Shown piece by piece: positions 54,684 through 63,813 of a DNA stretch of 64,000 nucleotides (the stretch's first letter is position 1; each line of letters begins with the position of its first letter). Made by a program: the position numbers and the translations under genes. The stretch is taken from assembly GCF_019024325.1 (NCBI RefSeq), contig NZ_JAFNJS010000001.1:1116001-1180000 (forward strand), in the 5' to 3' direction. The notes under the pieces are model-generated. The model worked only from the letters and a program-made list of their open reading frames with translations, had not been told where the DNA came from and did no database searches. The stretch is from Falsiroseomonas tokyonensis (GTDB lineage: Bacteria > Pseudomonadota > Alphaproteobacteria > Acetobacterales > Acetobacteraceae).

Positions 54684-55471
54684 ACGACACACCTTTGGTC
54701 GACACGCATTTCCACGTCTATCTGAAGGACATGCCGCTGACCTCCTGGGCCTGGCACCACCCGCCTGAGGATGCTTCCGCCGAGCGCTTCATCGAGGTGA
54801 TGGACCAGCACGGCATCGGCTTCGGCGTGATCGCGGCGGCCAGCCTGCATGGCCAGTACAACGACTACGTCATCCGGTCGCTGCGCCGCCACAAGCGGCT
54901 GCGCGGCACGGTCTTCGTGCAGCCGGAGACGGATATGTACACGCTGGAGCGGATGAAGGCCGATGGCGTGGTCGGCATCCGCCTGTTCTTCCGCCGCGTG
55001 CCGAATCCGCCGGACCTCACCAGCCCCGAATACCGTCTGCTGCTGCGCCGCGTGCGGGACCTGGACTGGCACGTGCACACGCTGGTCAGCAGCCCGATGC
55101 TGCCCGAGGTGATCCAGGCAGTGGAAGGCGCCGGCGTGAAGCTGGTGATCGACCATTTCGGCAAGCCGGACGAGGCGCTCGGCGTGAACTGCCCCGGCTT
55201 CAAGGCGCTGCTGGCGGCGGTGGAGCGTGGCCGCACCTGGGTGAAGATGTCCGGTGGCTTCCGGATGCCATCAAAGGACTCCGCGCGCAGCTATGCGCAG
55301 GCGCTGCTGCGCGTGTCCGGTGGCGAGAGGCTGATGTGGGCCAGCGACTGGCCCTTCGCCGCCTTCGAGGATCGCGTCAGCTATGCGCAGACCATCGCGG
55401 ATCTGCACGACTGGGTGCCGGATGCGGCAACGCGCCGGCTGATCGGCGGCGAGACGCCGATGCGCCTGTAG
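54680..55471 (+). CDS. Amidohydrolase_2 family protein
   Basis: 263 residues. VDTHFHVYLKDMP gives H-x-H, VVGIRLFFRRVP and LVIDHFGKPDEALGV the middle strands, and LMWASDWPFAAFEDRV the catalytic aspartate. Metal-dependent hydrolase of the COG3618-like group. The start overlaps the Bug stop as ATGA, the third Bug/amidohydrolase coupling in the island. Length matches family members. Confidence 0.87.
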   Translation: MNDTPLVDTHFHVYLKDMPLTSWAWHHPPEDASAERFIEVMDQHGIGFGVIAAASLHGQYNDYVIRSLRRHKRLRGTVFVQPETDMYTLERMKADGVVGIRLFFRRVPNPPDLTSPEYRLLLRRVRDLDWHVHTLVSSPMLPEVIQAVEGAGVKLVIDHFGKPDEALGVNCPGFKALLAAVERGRTWVKMSGGFRMPSKDSARSYAQALLRVSGGERLMWASDWPFAAFEDRVSYAQTIADLHDWVPDAATRRLIGGETPMRL

Positions 55472-55500
55472 TTCGACCAATGACAAGAAGGAGAAACGCC

Positions 55501-56484
55501 ATGACCAGCATCACAAGGCGGCATTTCGGCGCACTCGCCGGCGGCGCCGTGCTCGCCGCCGCCGCGCGCCCGGCCGCCGCCCAGGCCTGGCCGAGCCGGC
55601 CGGTGACGGTGGTGGTTCCCTGGCCGGCCGGCGGGTCGACCGATGTGCTGGCGCGCTCCGTCTCGCGCCATTTCTCCGAACGCTTCGGCCAACCCTTCGT
55701 GGTGGAGAATCGCTCCGGCGCCAATGGCAATATCGGCGCGGCCTCCGTCGCCCGTGCCGCGGCGGATGGCCAGACGCTGATGGTCACGACCAACGGCCCC
55801 ATCACCAACAACACGCTGCTGTTCAAGTCGATGCCCTTCAACCCCAGCACCGACCTGACGCCGATCGCGCTGCTGGCGGAACTGCCGATCGTGATCGCGG
55901 CGCGCGCTCAGATGCCCTATCGCACGGTGCAGGAACTGGTGGCCTATGCGAAGGCGAATCCGGACAAGGTGAATTGCGGCACGCCGCCACTGGGCTCCGC
56001 CGCTCATCTCGCCATCGAGCTGCTGATGCATCGCGCCGGCATTCGGCTGAACCTGGTGCCCTATCGCGGCTCCGCGCCGCTGACCAACGACCTGCTGGCG
56101 GGCGCGGTGGATATGGGGATCGATCTGGTCACCACCTACCTGCCGCATATCGAGGCCGGCACGCTGCGCGCGCTGGGCGTCACCTCCCTGGCGCCGATCC
56201 CGCAGCTGCCGGGCGTGCCGCCGGTGCAGGCGCAGGGCGTGGCGGATTACCAGGCCACCGGCTGGATCTCGCTGCTCGGCCCCGCGAATATGCAGGAGGA
56301 GACGATCGGCAGGCTGAACCAGGCGAGCAATGCCTATCTCGGCCTCGACCAGACCAAGGCGCTGCTGCCGCCGCTCGGCCTGACGCCGCTGGGCGGCACG
56401 CCGATGGACCTGACGCGCCGCATGGCGGCGGAGGTCGAACAATGGCGGCCGATCATCGCTGCCGCGAATATCTCGGTTGAATAG
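55501..56484 (+). CDS. Bug-family tripartite tricarboxylate transporter receptor
   Basis: 327 residues with a Tat-like signal (TRRHFGALAGGAVLAAAARPAAAQ). WPSRPVTVVVPWPAGGSTDVLAR and SGANGNIGAASVA are the family marks. AGAAGGAGA lies just before ATG 55501. It is third in the plus-strand unit. Its mature N-terminal half is closer to the 53679 protein (PFVVENRSGA) than to the minus-strand receptors. Confidence 0.92.
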   Translation: MTSITRRHFGALAGGAVLAAAARPAAAQAWPSRPVTVVVPWPAGGSTDVLARSVSRHFSERFGQPFVVENRSGANGNIGAASVARAAADGQTLMVTTNGPITNNTLLFKSMPFNPSTDLTPIALLAELPIVIAARAQMPYRTVQELVAYAKANPDKVNCGTPPLGSAAHLAIELLMHRAGIRLNLVPYRGSAPLTNDLLAGAVDMGIDLVTTYLPHIEAGTLRALGVTSLAPIPQLPGVPPVQAQGVADYQATGWISLLGPANMQEETIGRLNQASNAYLGLDQTKALLPPLGLTPLGGTPMDLTRRMAAEVEQWRPIIAAANISVE

Positions 56485-56512
56485 CGCACCACGAAAACGA
56501 GGATCGGACTGC

Positions 56513-56950
56513 ATGACCTACGATGCGCTGCGCATCCGGCAGGAGCTGGAGATGCTCAACATCGCCTTCTGGCGCGACGTGGATTCCAACTGGGGCCGCG
56601 AAGCGCATGAGCACTTCACGGAGGACGGCGTCTATACCACCAGCCACAAGGCGCGCGTTGGCCGCGAGGCGATCCGCGGCTTCTACGCCGAGCGCGAGGG
56701 GCGCGGAGAGCGCGTGGCGCGACACCTGATCCACAACTTCCACGTCATCGTGCGGGATGCGGACCATGCCACGGCGGAATGGACCATGTGCCTCTATGCC
56801 GAGGATGGCGTGGCGCCGCTGATGTCGGAGCCGCCGATCCTGATCGGCGCGGTGACCGACGAATGCGTGCGGGGCGCGGATGGCCGCTGGCGCTATGCCT
56901 CCCGCACCACGCGGCCGCTGTTCAAGGGCAGCCGGCCGACCTCCGGCTGA
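56513..56950 (+). CDS. NTF2-like (SnoaL-type) protein
   Basis: 145 residues with the pattern of SnoaL-like cone folds: an N-terminal helix (IRQELEMLNIAFWRDVD), HFTEDGVYTTSHKARVGREAIRGFY, then HLIHNFHVIV and WRYASRTTRPLFKG. Such proteins are isomerases, hydrolases or dehydratases acting in small-molecule routes. ATG 56513 has GAGGA upstream; TTG 56477 is less likely. It ends the plus-strand unit, convergent with the bicupin gene. Confidence 0.78.
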   Translation: MTYDALRIRQELEMLNIAFWRDVDSNWGREAHEHFTEDGVYTTSHKARVGREAIRGFYAEREGRGERVARHLIHNFHVIVRDADHATAEWTMCLYAEDGVAPLMSEPPILIGAVTDECVRGADGRWRYASRTTRPLFKGSRPTSG

Positions 56951-56961
56951 TGCCGCGGCCT

Positions 56962-57864
56962 TCAGCCCTTCGGCATCGGGTAGTCGTCGGCATTCAGCAC
57001 CCAGCCCGGCTTGTTGGAGAAATCCACGCGCGGCGGGCAGAAGATGTCGACCATCTGGCCGGCCTCCTCGGCGCGGGAGGTGTGGATGCTGGGCGGCGGG
57101 ATGACGGTGACGGAGGGCGCGCCGCAGAGCTCGTGCTCATCCTCCCGCCAATGGGTCTGGTCCGGCGTCCAGGGCCAGCGGATGTGGTGGGTATAGGAGC
57201 CGTTCAGCACCAGCGAGCATTGCTCGAAATCGTCGTGGTGGTGCGGCGAGAGCTTGCGGATGTCGCGCGGGCCGGCGGCGGGGTCCAGGTAGTTCACCAT
57301 GAAGGTGGTGCAGCGCCAGATACGGCCGAAGCGCCCGGGCGTCTTCGGCACGTCCAGCGTATAGCTGCGGATGCGGAAGCCATCCGGCGGCGTCGGCCAA
57401 TCCTGGATCGGCGGGATGCGCGGATCGGGCTGCAGGTAGTTCGCGGCATTGCTGCACTGGGCGGCGAGATCCTCGGCGCGCGGCGTGAAGAGGCGGGTGA
57501 TGCGGCCCTTGCCCTGCAGGGTGATGCGGCTGTCGCCGGGCGGGATGAAGGCCAGGGAATGGCCCTCCACCGTCTTCGTCTCACCGCCCGCGGTGATGGT
57601 GGCGGACAGCCCGGGGTCCGGCAGCAGCAGCACGTATTCGTCCGGCTGGCCCTGGCGCGAAAGCACCGCGCCGTCCTCCACTTCGGAATAGACGACGACG
57701 AAATTTCGGCCGCGCACCAGCCAGGTGCGGGCGCCATCGGCCTGCAGCTGCGGCTGGGTCTCGTAGAACTTCGCGTAGTCGGCGGGGGCGTAGGGGCCCT
57801 CGGTCGGCTTGGCGCCGCTGGCCGGGGCGAGGGCCGCGCGGGGGTCGGAGGCGTGATAGGCCAT
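56962..57864 (-). CDS. Bicupin-type protein of unknown function
   Basis: 300 residues with two beta-rich halves. The second holds SPHHHDDFEQCSLVLNGSY, a metal-binding cupin motif with H-x-H and glutamate, and later PPSIHTSRAE with another histidine. The first half (VYSEVEDGAVLSR, YVLLLPD, FIPPGDSRI) looks like a degenerate cupin without the histidines. It might be a dioxygenase or isomerase. It is downstream of the third IclR gene on the same strand, separated by 69 bases with a quasi-palindrome. Confidence 0.7.
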   Translation of the reverse strand: MAYHASDPRAALAPASGAKPTEGPYAPADYAKFYETQPQLQADGARTWLVRGRNFVVVYSEVEDGAVLSRQGQPDEYVLLLPDPGLSATITAGGETKTVEGHSLAFIPPGDSRITLQGKGRITRLFTPRAEDLAAQCSNAANYLQPDPRIPPIQDWPTPPDGFRIRSYTLDVPKTPGRFGRIWRCTTFMVNYLDPAAGPRDIRKLSPHHHDDFEQCSLVLNGSYTHHIRWPWTPDQTHWREDEHELCGAPSVTVIPPPSIHTSRAEEAGQMVDIFCPPRVDFSNKPGWVLNADDYPMPKG

Positions 57865-57898
57865 GGCGTCTGCTCCAGCCCGTCTTGTTCTGTTGAAC

Positions 57899-57911
57899 GA
57901 GACAGTGTTTC
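57899..57911. promoter_or_regulatory. Quasi-palindrome upstream of the bicupin gene (possible IclR operator)
   Basis: GAGACAGTGTTTC has 6-base arms with one mismatch around a central G, similar in form to known IclR-family operators. The heptamer CGAGACA here also occurs on the minus strand at 58790-58796, in the gap before the third IclR gene and the aldolase gene. Confidence 0.35.
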
Positions 57912-57933
57912 TTTTGATGGAGCAGTCTTGTTG

Positions 57934-58725
57934 TCAGCCCCTGGCGCTGTCAAGCACCCAGCCGAGGCGCGTGGAAATGCGCGCCGCCGCCTGCTGCACC
58001 TGGCGGATCTGCTCCGCCGCCGGGTCCCGCCGGATGAACTGGATGGAGCCGAGCAGCGCGATGGCGCCCACCATGCCGCCGCCGCCCTCGAAGATCGGCG
58101 CGGCCAGCGCGTTGACGCCGACGAGGCTTTCCTCCGCCGCCGTGGCCCAGCCCCTTTCTCGAATCCGCTCCAACTCCGTTCGCAGAAGGTCGGGATCGGT
58201 GATGGTGTGCGGCGTGCGCAGGTCGAGGCGCGAGAGCAACACGCGCTCCCGCAGCGCGGGCTCGGCATGCGCCAGGGCGAGCTTGCCCTGCGCCGTGCAA
58301 TGCGGCGCCATCAGCGCGCCGGACTTGGCCGAGATCTCGATGGTGTCGTCGCCCGGCAGCGTCGCCAGCACCACGGCGCCCAGCGGCTCCGCACGGCTCA
58401 GCACCACGGTCTGGCCGACGCGGTCGCGCAGCGCACGCATCTCCTCCCGCGCCATGGTGGCCAGGTCAAAATTCTCCGCCACCGCGCGGCCCAGCGTCAC
58501 CAGCCGGTGGCCGATGCGATAGCGGTCCTGCACCTGCACGATATAGCCGGCCTCCAGCAGCGTGCGCAGATGGCGGTGGATGCGGCTCTTCGTCGTCTCC
58601 AGCGCGCGAGCGAGCTCCGTGACGCCGGCATCGCCGCGGTGGCGGGCCAGATGCTCCAGGATCAGGAAGGCCATGGCCACGGCCTGCAGCCCCTCGCCCC
58701 GGCTCGGCCCGTCGATGCGCGGCAT
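57934..58725 (-). CDS. IclR-family transcriptional regulator (third, distinct)
   Basis: 263 residues. HTH at about 15-75 (AVAMAFLILEHLARHRG, then TELARALETTKSRIHRHLRTLLEAGY) and an effector domain with LMAPHCTAQGKLALAHA and INPIF-like VNALAAPIFEG. The recognition helix (TTKSRIHRHL) differs fully from the two paralogues (PKPTIMRLL), so it should read another site. ATG 58725 is preceded by GGGAG. It is divergent from the aldolase gene and upstream of the bicupin gene. Confidence 0.9.
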   Translation of the reverse strand: MPRIDGPSRGEGLQAVAMAFLILEHLARHRGDAGVTELARALETTKSRIHRHLRTLLEAGYIVQVQDRYRIGHRLVTLGRAVAENFDLATMAREEMRALRDRVGQTVVLSRAEPLGAVVLATLPGDDTIEISAKSGALMAPHCTAQGKLALAHAEPALRERVLLSRLDLRTPHTITDPDLLRTELERIRERGWATAAEESLVGVNALAAPIFEGGGGMVGAIALLGSIQFIRRDPAAEQIRQVQQAAARISTRLGWVLDSARG

Positions 58726-58776
58726 ATGCGTGCTCCCTGCCGCTTGACAGCCCCCGCTGCGTCGGCACAAGTTGCT

Positions 58777-58790
58777 ATCATCAAGATGAT
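58777..58790. repeat. Palindrome ATCATC-AA-GATGAT in the IclR/aldolase gap
   Basis: Perfect 6-base arms, central in the 121-base divergent gap, and followed at once by TGTCTCG. Position fits an operator; nothing else supports it. Confidence 0.35.
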
Positions 58791-58846
58791 GTCTCGACTA
58801 ACGGAACGTCAGTTGTCCGTCAACGCCGGTTCTCCAGGATCCCGCC

Positions 58847-59614
58847 ATGCCCAATGAAGAGAATTTCCGCACGCGGCTGGCGCGCGGCGACCGGCTGGTC
58901 GGCAGCTTCATCAAGACGCCGACGCTGCATGCGACGGAAATCCTCGGCAGCATCGGCTTCGACTTCGTGGTGGTGGATGAGGAGCATTCGCCCTTCGACC
59001 GCGCCGCGACCGATGCCGCGCTGTTTGCCGCCCGCGCCACCGGCGCCGCTGGCCTGGTGCGCGTGCCGAGCCCGGCGCCGCACCACCTGCTCTCGGTGCT
59101 GGATTGCGGCGCCGCCGGCGTGCTGGTGCCGCATGTCGCCAGCGCCGCGCTGGCCGCCCAGGTCGCAGCCGCCTGCCGCTATCGTGGCGGCAAGCGCGGC
59201 TATTCCGGCAGCGTCCGCGCCGCCGGCTATGGCGGCGGCAGGATGTGGGACTACATCGATGCCGCCGATGCCGCGACCACCATCGTCGCGCAGATCGAGG
59301 ATCCGGAGGCGCTGGACGAGATCGACGCCATCGCGGCGACGCCCGGCATCGATGCGCTGTTCATCGGCCGCGGCGACCTGACCGCGGCGATGGGCGCCGC
59401 CACCAATGACGCGCCGCCGATCCGCGATGCGGTTGAACGCATCGCCGCCGCCGCGAAGCGCGCCGGCAAGCCGGTGATGGTCTTCGTGGGTGGGATGAAG
59501 GAGGCGGAGTGGCTGGCCGGAATCGGCGCCACCGCCTTCGTCTATGCCTCCGACCAGGGCTTTTTGAAATCGGCCGCCAGCAGGGCGCTCGCCGAGATGC
59601 GCGCGCTGGCCTGA
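58847..59614 (+). CDS. HpcH/HpaI-family aldolase
   Basis: 255 residues. GFDFVVVDEEHSPFD carries the acid/base and metal-site blocks; GVLVPHVASA, GYSGSVRAAGYG and VAQIEDPEAL (metal-binding glutamate) follow. Family members make retro-aldol cleavage of 2-keto-hydroxy acids, giving pyruvate and an aldehyde. It is divergent from the third IclR gene and 15 bases upstream of the DUF6282 gene, so these two form an operon. Confidence 0.9.
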   Translation: MPNEENFRTRLARGDRLVGSFIKTPTLHATEILGSIGFDFVVVDEEHSPFDRAATDAALFAARATGAAGLVRVPSPAPHHLLSVLDCGAAGVLVPHVASAALAAQVAAACRYRGGKRGYSGSVRAAGYGGGRMWDYIDAADAATTIVAQIEDPEALDEIDAIAATPGIDALFIGRGDLTAAMGAATNDAPPIRDAVERIAAAAKRAGKPVMVFVGGMKEAEWLAGIGATAFVYASDQGFLKSAASRALAEMRALA

Positions 59615-59629
59615 GAGAGGGAACGAATC

Positions 59630-60541
59630 ATGTCACACGCCGATGCCGCCCAGATCGACCGCCTGATGCAGGGCGCCATCGACCTGCATTGCCACAGCGG
59701 GCCTTCCGTCATGGCGCGCGCGCTGAACCATGAGCAGGCGCTGGAACAGGCCGCCGCCGCGGGCATGCGCGCCGTGCTGTTCAAGGACCACTACTACCCC
59801 ACCGGCCCTTTCGTCGACGTGCTGAAGGAAGGCGGCAGGGCCACCAAGGCCGAGCCGATCGGCAGCATTGTGCTGAACAACTCGGTCGGCGGCATCAACC
59901 CCTTCGCGGTGGAGCCCGCGGTGAAGTGCGGTGCCAAGGTGGTCTGGATGCCCACCGTCTCCGCCGCCAACCATATCCGCGAAGGCCACCGCAAGTCGCT
60001 GCTGCCGACCAAGGGCAAGATGCTGAAGCAGGTGGCGCTGACGGTGCTGGACGCGCGAGGCGATCTGCTAGATCCGGTGAAGCAGGTGCTGGACATCATC
60101 GCGGAACACGACGTGGTGCTGTCCTGCGGCCATCTGCATATCAGCGAGGTCTGGCCGCTGTTCGAGGAGGCGAAGAAGCGCGGCTGCAACCGGCTTCTGG
60201 TGAACCATCCGAGCTATACGGTCGGCGCCTCGCTCTCCGACATGAAGGAGCTGGTGGGCATGGGCGCCTGGATCGAGCATTCGATCTGCATGTTCATCCC
60301 CAACCGCATGAAGGTCTATGACGAGGCCTTCCTGAAGGCGATGATCGAGGCCGCCGGCGTGGATCGCACCTTCTTCGGCTCCGACCTCGGCCAGACCAAT
60401 GCGCCGCTGCCGGTGGAGGGCTTCCGGCAGATCATCGGCCTGTGCCTGTCCATCGGCTATTCCGAGGAGGATGTGCGCAAGATGGTCAGCACCAATGCGG
60501 CGCAGCTGGCGGGGCTCGGCGCCAATACGCCGGCTCAGTAG
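59630..60541 (+). CDS. DUF6282-type amidohydrolase-like protein
   Basis: 303 residues. AIDLHCHSGPSVMARA has the H-x-H start of amidohydrolases; VLSCGHLHISEV, LLVNHPSYTVG and FFGSDLGQTNAPLP keep later histidines and the terminal aspartate. It is set apart from the COG3618 proteins in this window. Function is unknown; a hydrolytic role is inferred from the residues. It follows the aldolase and overlaps the convergent SDR gene by 7 bases. Confidence 0.82.
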   Translation: MSHADAAQIDRLMQGAIDLHCHSGPSVMARALNHEQALEQAAAAGMRAVLFKDHYYPTGPFVDVLKEGGRATKAEPIGSIVLNNSVGGINPFAVEPAVKCGAKVVWMPTVSAANHIREGHRKSLLPTKGKMLKQVALTVLDARGDLLDPVKQVLDIIAEHDVVLSCGHLHISEVWPLFEEAKKRGCNRLLVNHPSYTVGASLSDMKELVGMGAWIEHSICMFIPNRMKVYDEAFLKAMIEAAGVDRTFFGSDLGQTNAPLPVEGFRQIIGLCLSIGYSEEDVRKMVSTNAAQLAGLGANTPAQ

Positions 60542-61308
60542 GCCATCCAGCCGCCATCGACCATCAGGTTGTGGCCGGTGATGTAGCTGGCCTCCTCGCT
60601 GGCCAGGAACAGGGCCGCGCTGGCGATGTCGCCGGGGCGGCCGAGGCGCGGCATCGGCGTGCGGGCATGGGAGTATTCCAGCGCGTCGGAGCCCGGCCCA
60701 CCGAGCGGCTTGCCGGTGAGGATGCGGCCTGGTGCCACCGCATTGCAGATGATGCCCTGCTCGGCATAGTCCACCGCCACCTGCTTGGTGATATAGGCTG
60801 CGGCCGCCTTGCCGGTGCCATAGGCGATCTTGCCCGGCGCGCAGACCATGCCGTGCTGGGAGGAGATATTGACGATGCGCCCGCGCGCATCGCCGACCAG
60901 CGGTTGGGTGAGGAACTGCTGCACCGCGCGCTTGCAGCCGAAGAACACGCCCTTTGCGTTCACCGCCATCACCTGGTCCCAGTCCTCCTCCGTCGTCTCC
61001 AGCAGCGGCCGCGCCTGGCCGAGCGTCGCGGCATTGTTGACGATGACGTCGAGCCGGCCGAATTCGGCGACGGTCGCCGTGACCAGCGCATCCACATCGG
61101 CCCAGACGGAGACATCGCAGCGATGGAAGCGGGCGATGCCACCTGCGGCCGCGATCACCTCCCGCGTCGGGGCGCCGCCTTCCTTCACCGTCTCCGTCAC
61201 ATCGCCGATGGCGACGCGCGCCCCCTCCTTCGCGAAGAGGATGGCAATGGCGCGGCCGATGCCGGAGGCGCCGCCGGTGACCACGACAACCTTGTCCTTC
61301 AGGCGCAT
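60535..61308 (-). CDS. Short-chain dehydrogenase/reductase
   Basis: 257 residues. VVVTGGASGIGRAIAILF is the cofactor turn, VNNAATLG the NNAx block and NISSQHG with YGTGK the catalytic residues. VAPGRILTGKP and ASYITGHNLMVDGGW complete the family marks. ATG 61308 is supported by AGGAGA 9 bases upstream; ATG 61341 lacks such a site. Single gene, divergent from the deacetylase. Substrate unknown. Confidence 0.92.
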   Translation of the reverse strand: MRLKDKVVVVTGGASGIGRAIAILFAKEGARVAIGDVTETVKEGGAPTREVIAAAGGIARFHRCDVSVWADVDALVTATVAEFGRLDVIVNNAATLGQARPLLETTEEDWDQVMAVNAKGVFFGCKRAVQQFLTQPLVGDARGRIVNISSQHGMVCAPGKIAYGTGKAAAAYITKQVAVDYAEQGIICNAVAPGRILTGKPLGGPGSDALEYSHARTPMPRLGRPGDIASAALFLASEEASYITGHNLMVDGGWMAY

Positions 61309-61342
61309 GCGGCGGGTCTCCTGTTCCCTGGGAAGAGCCATT

Positions 61343-61372
61343 TTGCCCACGACATCGGAATGGAGCTAGGCT
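61343..61372 (+). promoter_or_regulatory. Possible promoter of the PuuE-like deacetylase
   Basis: TTGCCC and TAGGCT are 18 bases apart; the -10 ends 34 bases before ATG 61407. TAGGCT preceded by C also occurs at 53631, upstream of the Bug gene at 53679. A TTCCC-T-GGGAA palindrome lies at 61324-61334. Confidence 0.35.
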
Positions 61373-61406
61373 GAACCCGCCCCCAATGCCCGATCGGAGA
61401 CCCGGC

Positions 61407-62330
61407 ATGCCCTATGAGGTGAAGCGCGACTATGTCGGCTACGGCGCCAACCCGCCCGATCCGCAATGGCCCGGCGGCGCGCGGCTCGCGGTGAACTTCG
61501 TCATCAACTACGAGGAGGGCTCGGAGCCCTCGATCCAGAATGGCGAGGCGCATACCGAGACCGGCCACACCGAATCCCACGGCGGCGCGCCGATCCCGAA
61601 GGGCCGCGACCTGGCGGCGGAGGGCATGTTCGAATATGGCAGCCGCGTCGGCTTCTGGCGGCTGCACCGGCTGTTCCAGGAACGCGGCCTGCCGGTGACC
61701 ATCTTCGCCTGCGCCCTGGCGCTGGAGCAGAACCCGGAAGCCGCCGCCGCCATCCGCGCCGCCGGCTATGACATCTGCTGCCATGGCTGGCGCTGGGTGA
61801 AGCATTACGAGCTGAGCGAGGCGGAGGAGCGCGAGCATATCGCGCGTGCCGTCACCAGCCTGGAGCGCACGCTCGGCCGCAAGCCGGATGGCTGGTACTG
61901 CCGCTACTCGCCTTCCGTGAACACCCGCCGCCTGGTGAACGAACACGGCGGCTTTCTCTATGACAGCGACTATTACGGCGAGGAACTGCCTTTCTGGGTG
62001 ACGGTGGAGGGCAAGGGCCATCTGGTGGTGCCCTATTCGCTGACCAACAATGACGGCAAGTACAATATGCAGACCGGCAATGCGGAGCAGTGGTTCGGCT
62101 TCGTCCGCGATGCCTTCGACATGCTGTATGAGGAAGGCGCGCGCACGCCGAAGATGATGTCGGTCGGCCTGCATATGCGCCTGATCGGTCACCCGGCCCG
62201 CGCCGCTGGGCTGAAGCGGCTGCTGGACCATATGATGCAGCGGCGCGATGTCTGGATCGCGAAGCGGGTGGATATCGCGCGGCACTGGATGGCGACGCAT
62301 CCCTATCCGGGCCGCGGGTTGAACGAATAG
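61407..62330 (+). CDS. Polysaccharide deacetylase family, PuuE allantoinase-like
   Basis: 307 residues. LAVNFVINYEEGSEPSI, ETGHTESHGG and EYGSRVGFWRLHRLF are typical of PuuE-like cofactor-free allantoinases. Further on are CCHGWRWVKHY and CRYSPSVNTRRL. The family hydrolyses ureide-type amides as well as N-acetyl groups. GGAGA is 6-10 bases before ATG 61407. No other purine-degradation gene is near, so allantoin is not certain. Confidence 0.85.
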   Translation: MPYEVKRDYVGYGANPPDPQWPGGARLAVNFVINYEEGSEPSIQNGEAHTETGHTESHGGAPIPKGRDLAAEGMFEYGSRVGFWRLHRLFQERGLPVTIFACALALEQNPEAAAAIRAAGYDICCHGWRWVKHYELSEAEEREHIARAVTSLERTLGRKPDGWYCRYSPSVNTRRLVNEHGGFLYDSDYYGEELPFWVTVEGKGHLVVPYSLTNNDGKYNMQTGNAEQWFGFVRDAFDMLYEEGARTPKMMSVGLHMRLIGHPARAAGLKRLLDHMMQRRDVWIAKRVDIARHWMATHPYPGRGLNE

Positions 62331-62334
62331 CGGT

Positions 62335-63813
62335 TCAGTGCGGCGCCGCCAGCGCGGCGCCCGCCTTATCGTGGGTGGCGAGCTGGTCCACCAGCGTCGC
62401 GCTGGCGGCGTTCATTCCATGCAACGTCACCGCCACGCCCTGGCCGCGGAACTTCAGCACCACGCGGTCCAGCGCCGCGATCGCCGTCAGGTCCCAGATA
62501 TGCGCGCCGGTGACATCGATCACCACGCGCGCCACCGCCTCCCGCAGGTCGAAGGCCTGGGCGAAGGCCTCGGCGGAGGCGAAGAAGACCTGGCCGGTGA
62601 CGGTGTAGCGCCGTTCCGTGCCATCGGCCGAAAGCGCAGACTCCACGCGGAACAGCCGCGCCACCTTGCGGGCGAAGAAGATGCCGGAGAGCAGCACGCC
62701 CACCAGCACGCCCTGCGCCAGGTCATGGGTCGCCACCGTCATGGCCACCGTCGCCAGCATGACCACGGAGGAGCTTTTCGGATGCACCCGCAGATCCCGC
62801 AGCGACTTCCACGAGAAGGTGCCGATCGAGACCATGATCATCACCGCGACCAGCGCCGGCATCGGGATCTGCCGCACCAGGTCGGCCAGCACCAGGATGA
62901 GGAACAGCAGGAACAGCCCCGCCCAGAGCGTGGACAAGCGCCCGCGGCCGCCCGACTTCACGTTGATGACGGACTGCCCGATCATCGCGCAGCCCGCCAT
63001 GCCGCCGAAGCAGCCGGCGACGAGATTGGCGAAGCCCTGGCCATAGCTCTCGCGGATCTTGTCGGAGCCGGTGTCGGTCATGTCGTCGACGATCTGCGCC
63101 GTCATCAGCGATTCGAGCAGGCCGACCACGGCGAGCGTCGCCGAATAGGGCAGGATGATGCGCAGCGTCTCCCAGCTCAGCGGCACATCCGGCAGCAGGA
63201 AGGCCGGCAGCTCCGAAGGCAGGGCGCCCATGTCGCCCACCGTCCGCACATCGAGGCCGAGCCAGATGGCGGCCGCCGTCATGACGACGATGGCGACGAG
63301 CGGGGAGGGCACGGCGGTGGTGACGCGCGGCAGCAGGTAGATGATGGCCAGCGCCGCCGCGCACATGGCGTAGGTCACCCAGGTCACGCCGATCAGCTCC
63401 GGCAGCTGGGCCAGGAAGATCAGGATGGCCAGCGCATTGACGAAGCCGGTCATGACGGAGCGCGAGACGAAGCGCATCAGCACGCCGAGCTTCAGCGCGC
63501 CGGCGCCGATCTGCAGCAGGCCACAAAGCAGCGTCGCCGCCAGCAGGTACTGAAGCCCATGCTCCCGCACCAGCGTCACCATCACCAGCGCCATGGCCCC
63601 GGTGGCGGCGGAGATCATCGCCGGCCGGCCGCCGGCGAAGGCGATGACCACGGCGATGCAGAAGGAGGCATAGAGCCCGACCTTGGGATCGACGCCGGCG
63701 ATGATGGAGAAGGCGATCGCCTCCGGAATCAGCGCGAGGGCCACGACGGTGCCGGCCAAAATATCGGCGCGGATATTGGAAAGCCATTCGGCGCGCAGCC
63801 GGGCGAGGGACAT
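62335..63813 (-). CDS. SulP-family anion transporter with STAS domain
   Basis: 492 residues. About eleven helices begin with [25 protein letters not shown], the SulP signature; [17 protein letters not shown] is in the middle. A C-terminal STAS domain runs from about 400 ([36 protein letters not shown]). Members carry sulphate, bicarbonate or organic anions. It is convergent with the deacetylase, 4 bases apart. Sequence does not tell the anion. Confidence 0.92.
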   Translation of the reverse strand: MSLARLRAEWLSNIRADILAGTVVALALIPEAIAFSIIAGVDPKVGLYASFCIAVVIAFAGGRPAMISAATGAMALVMVTLVREHGLQYLLAATLLCGLLQIGAGALKLGVLMRFVSRSVMTGFVNALAILIFLAQLPELIGVTWVTYAMCAAALAIIYLLPRVTTAVPSPLVAIVVMTAAAIWLGLDVRTVGDMGALPSELPAFLLPDVPLSWETLRIILPYSATLAVVGLLESLMTAQIVDDMTDTGSDKIRESYGQGFANLVAGCFGGMAGCAMIGQSVINVKSGGRGRLSTLWAGLFLLFLILVLADLVRQIPMPALVAVMIMVSIGTFSWKSLRDLRVHPKSSSVVMLATVAMTVATHDLAQGVLVGVLLSGIFFARKVARLFRVESALSADGTERRYTVTGQVFFASAEAFAQAFDLREAVARVVIDVTGAHIWDLTAIAALDRVVLKFRGQGVAVTLHGMNAASATLVDQLATHDKAGAALAAPH

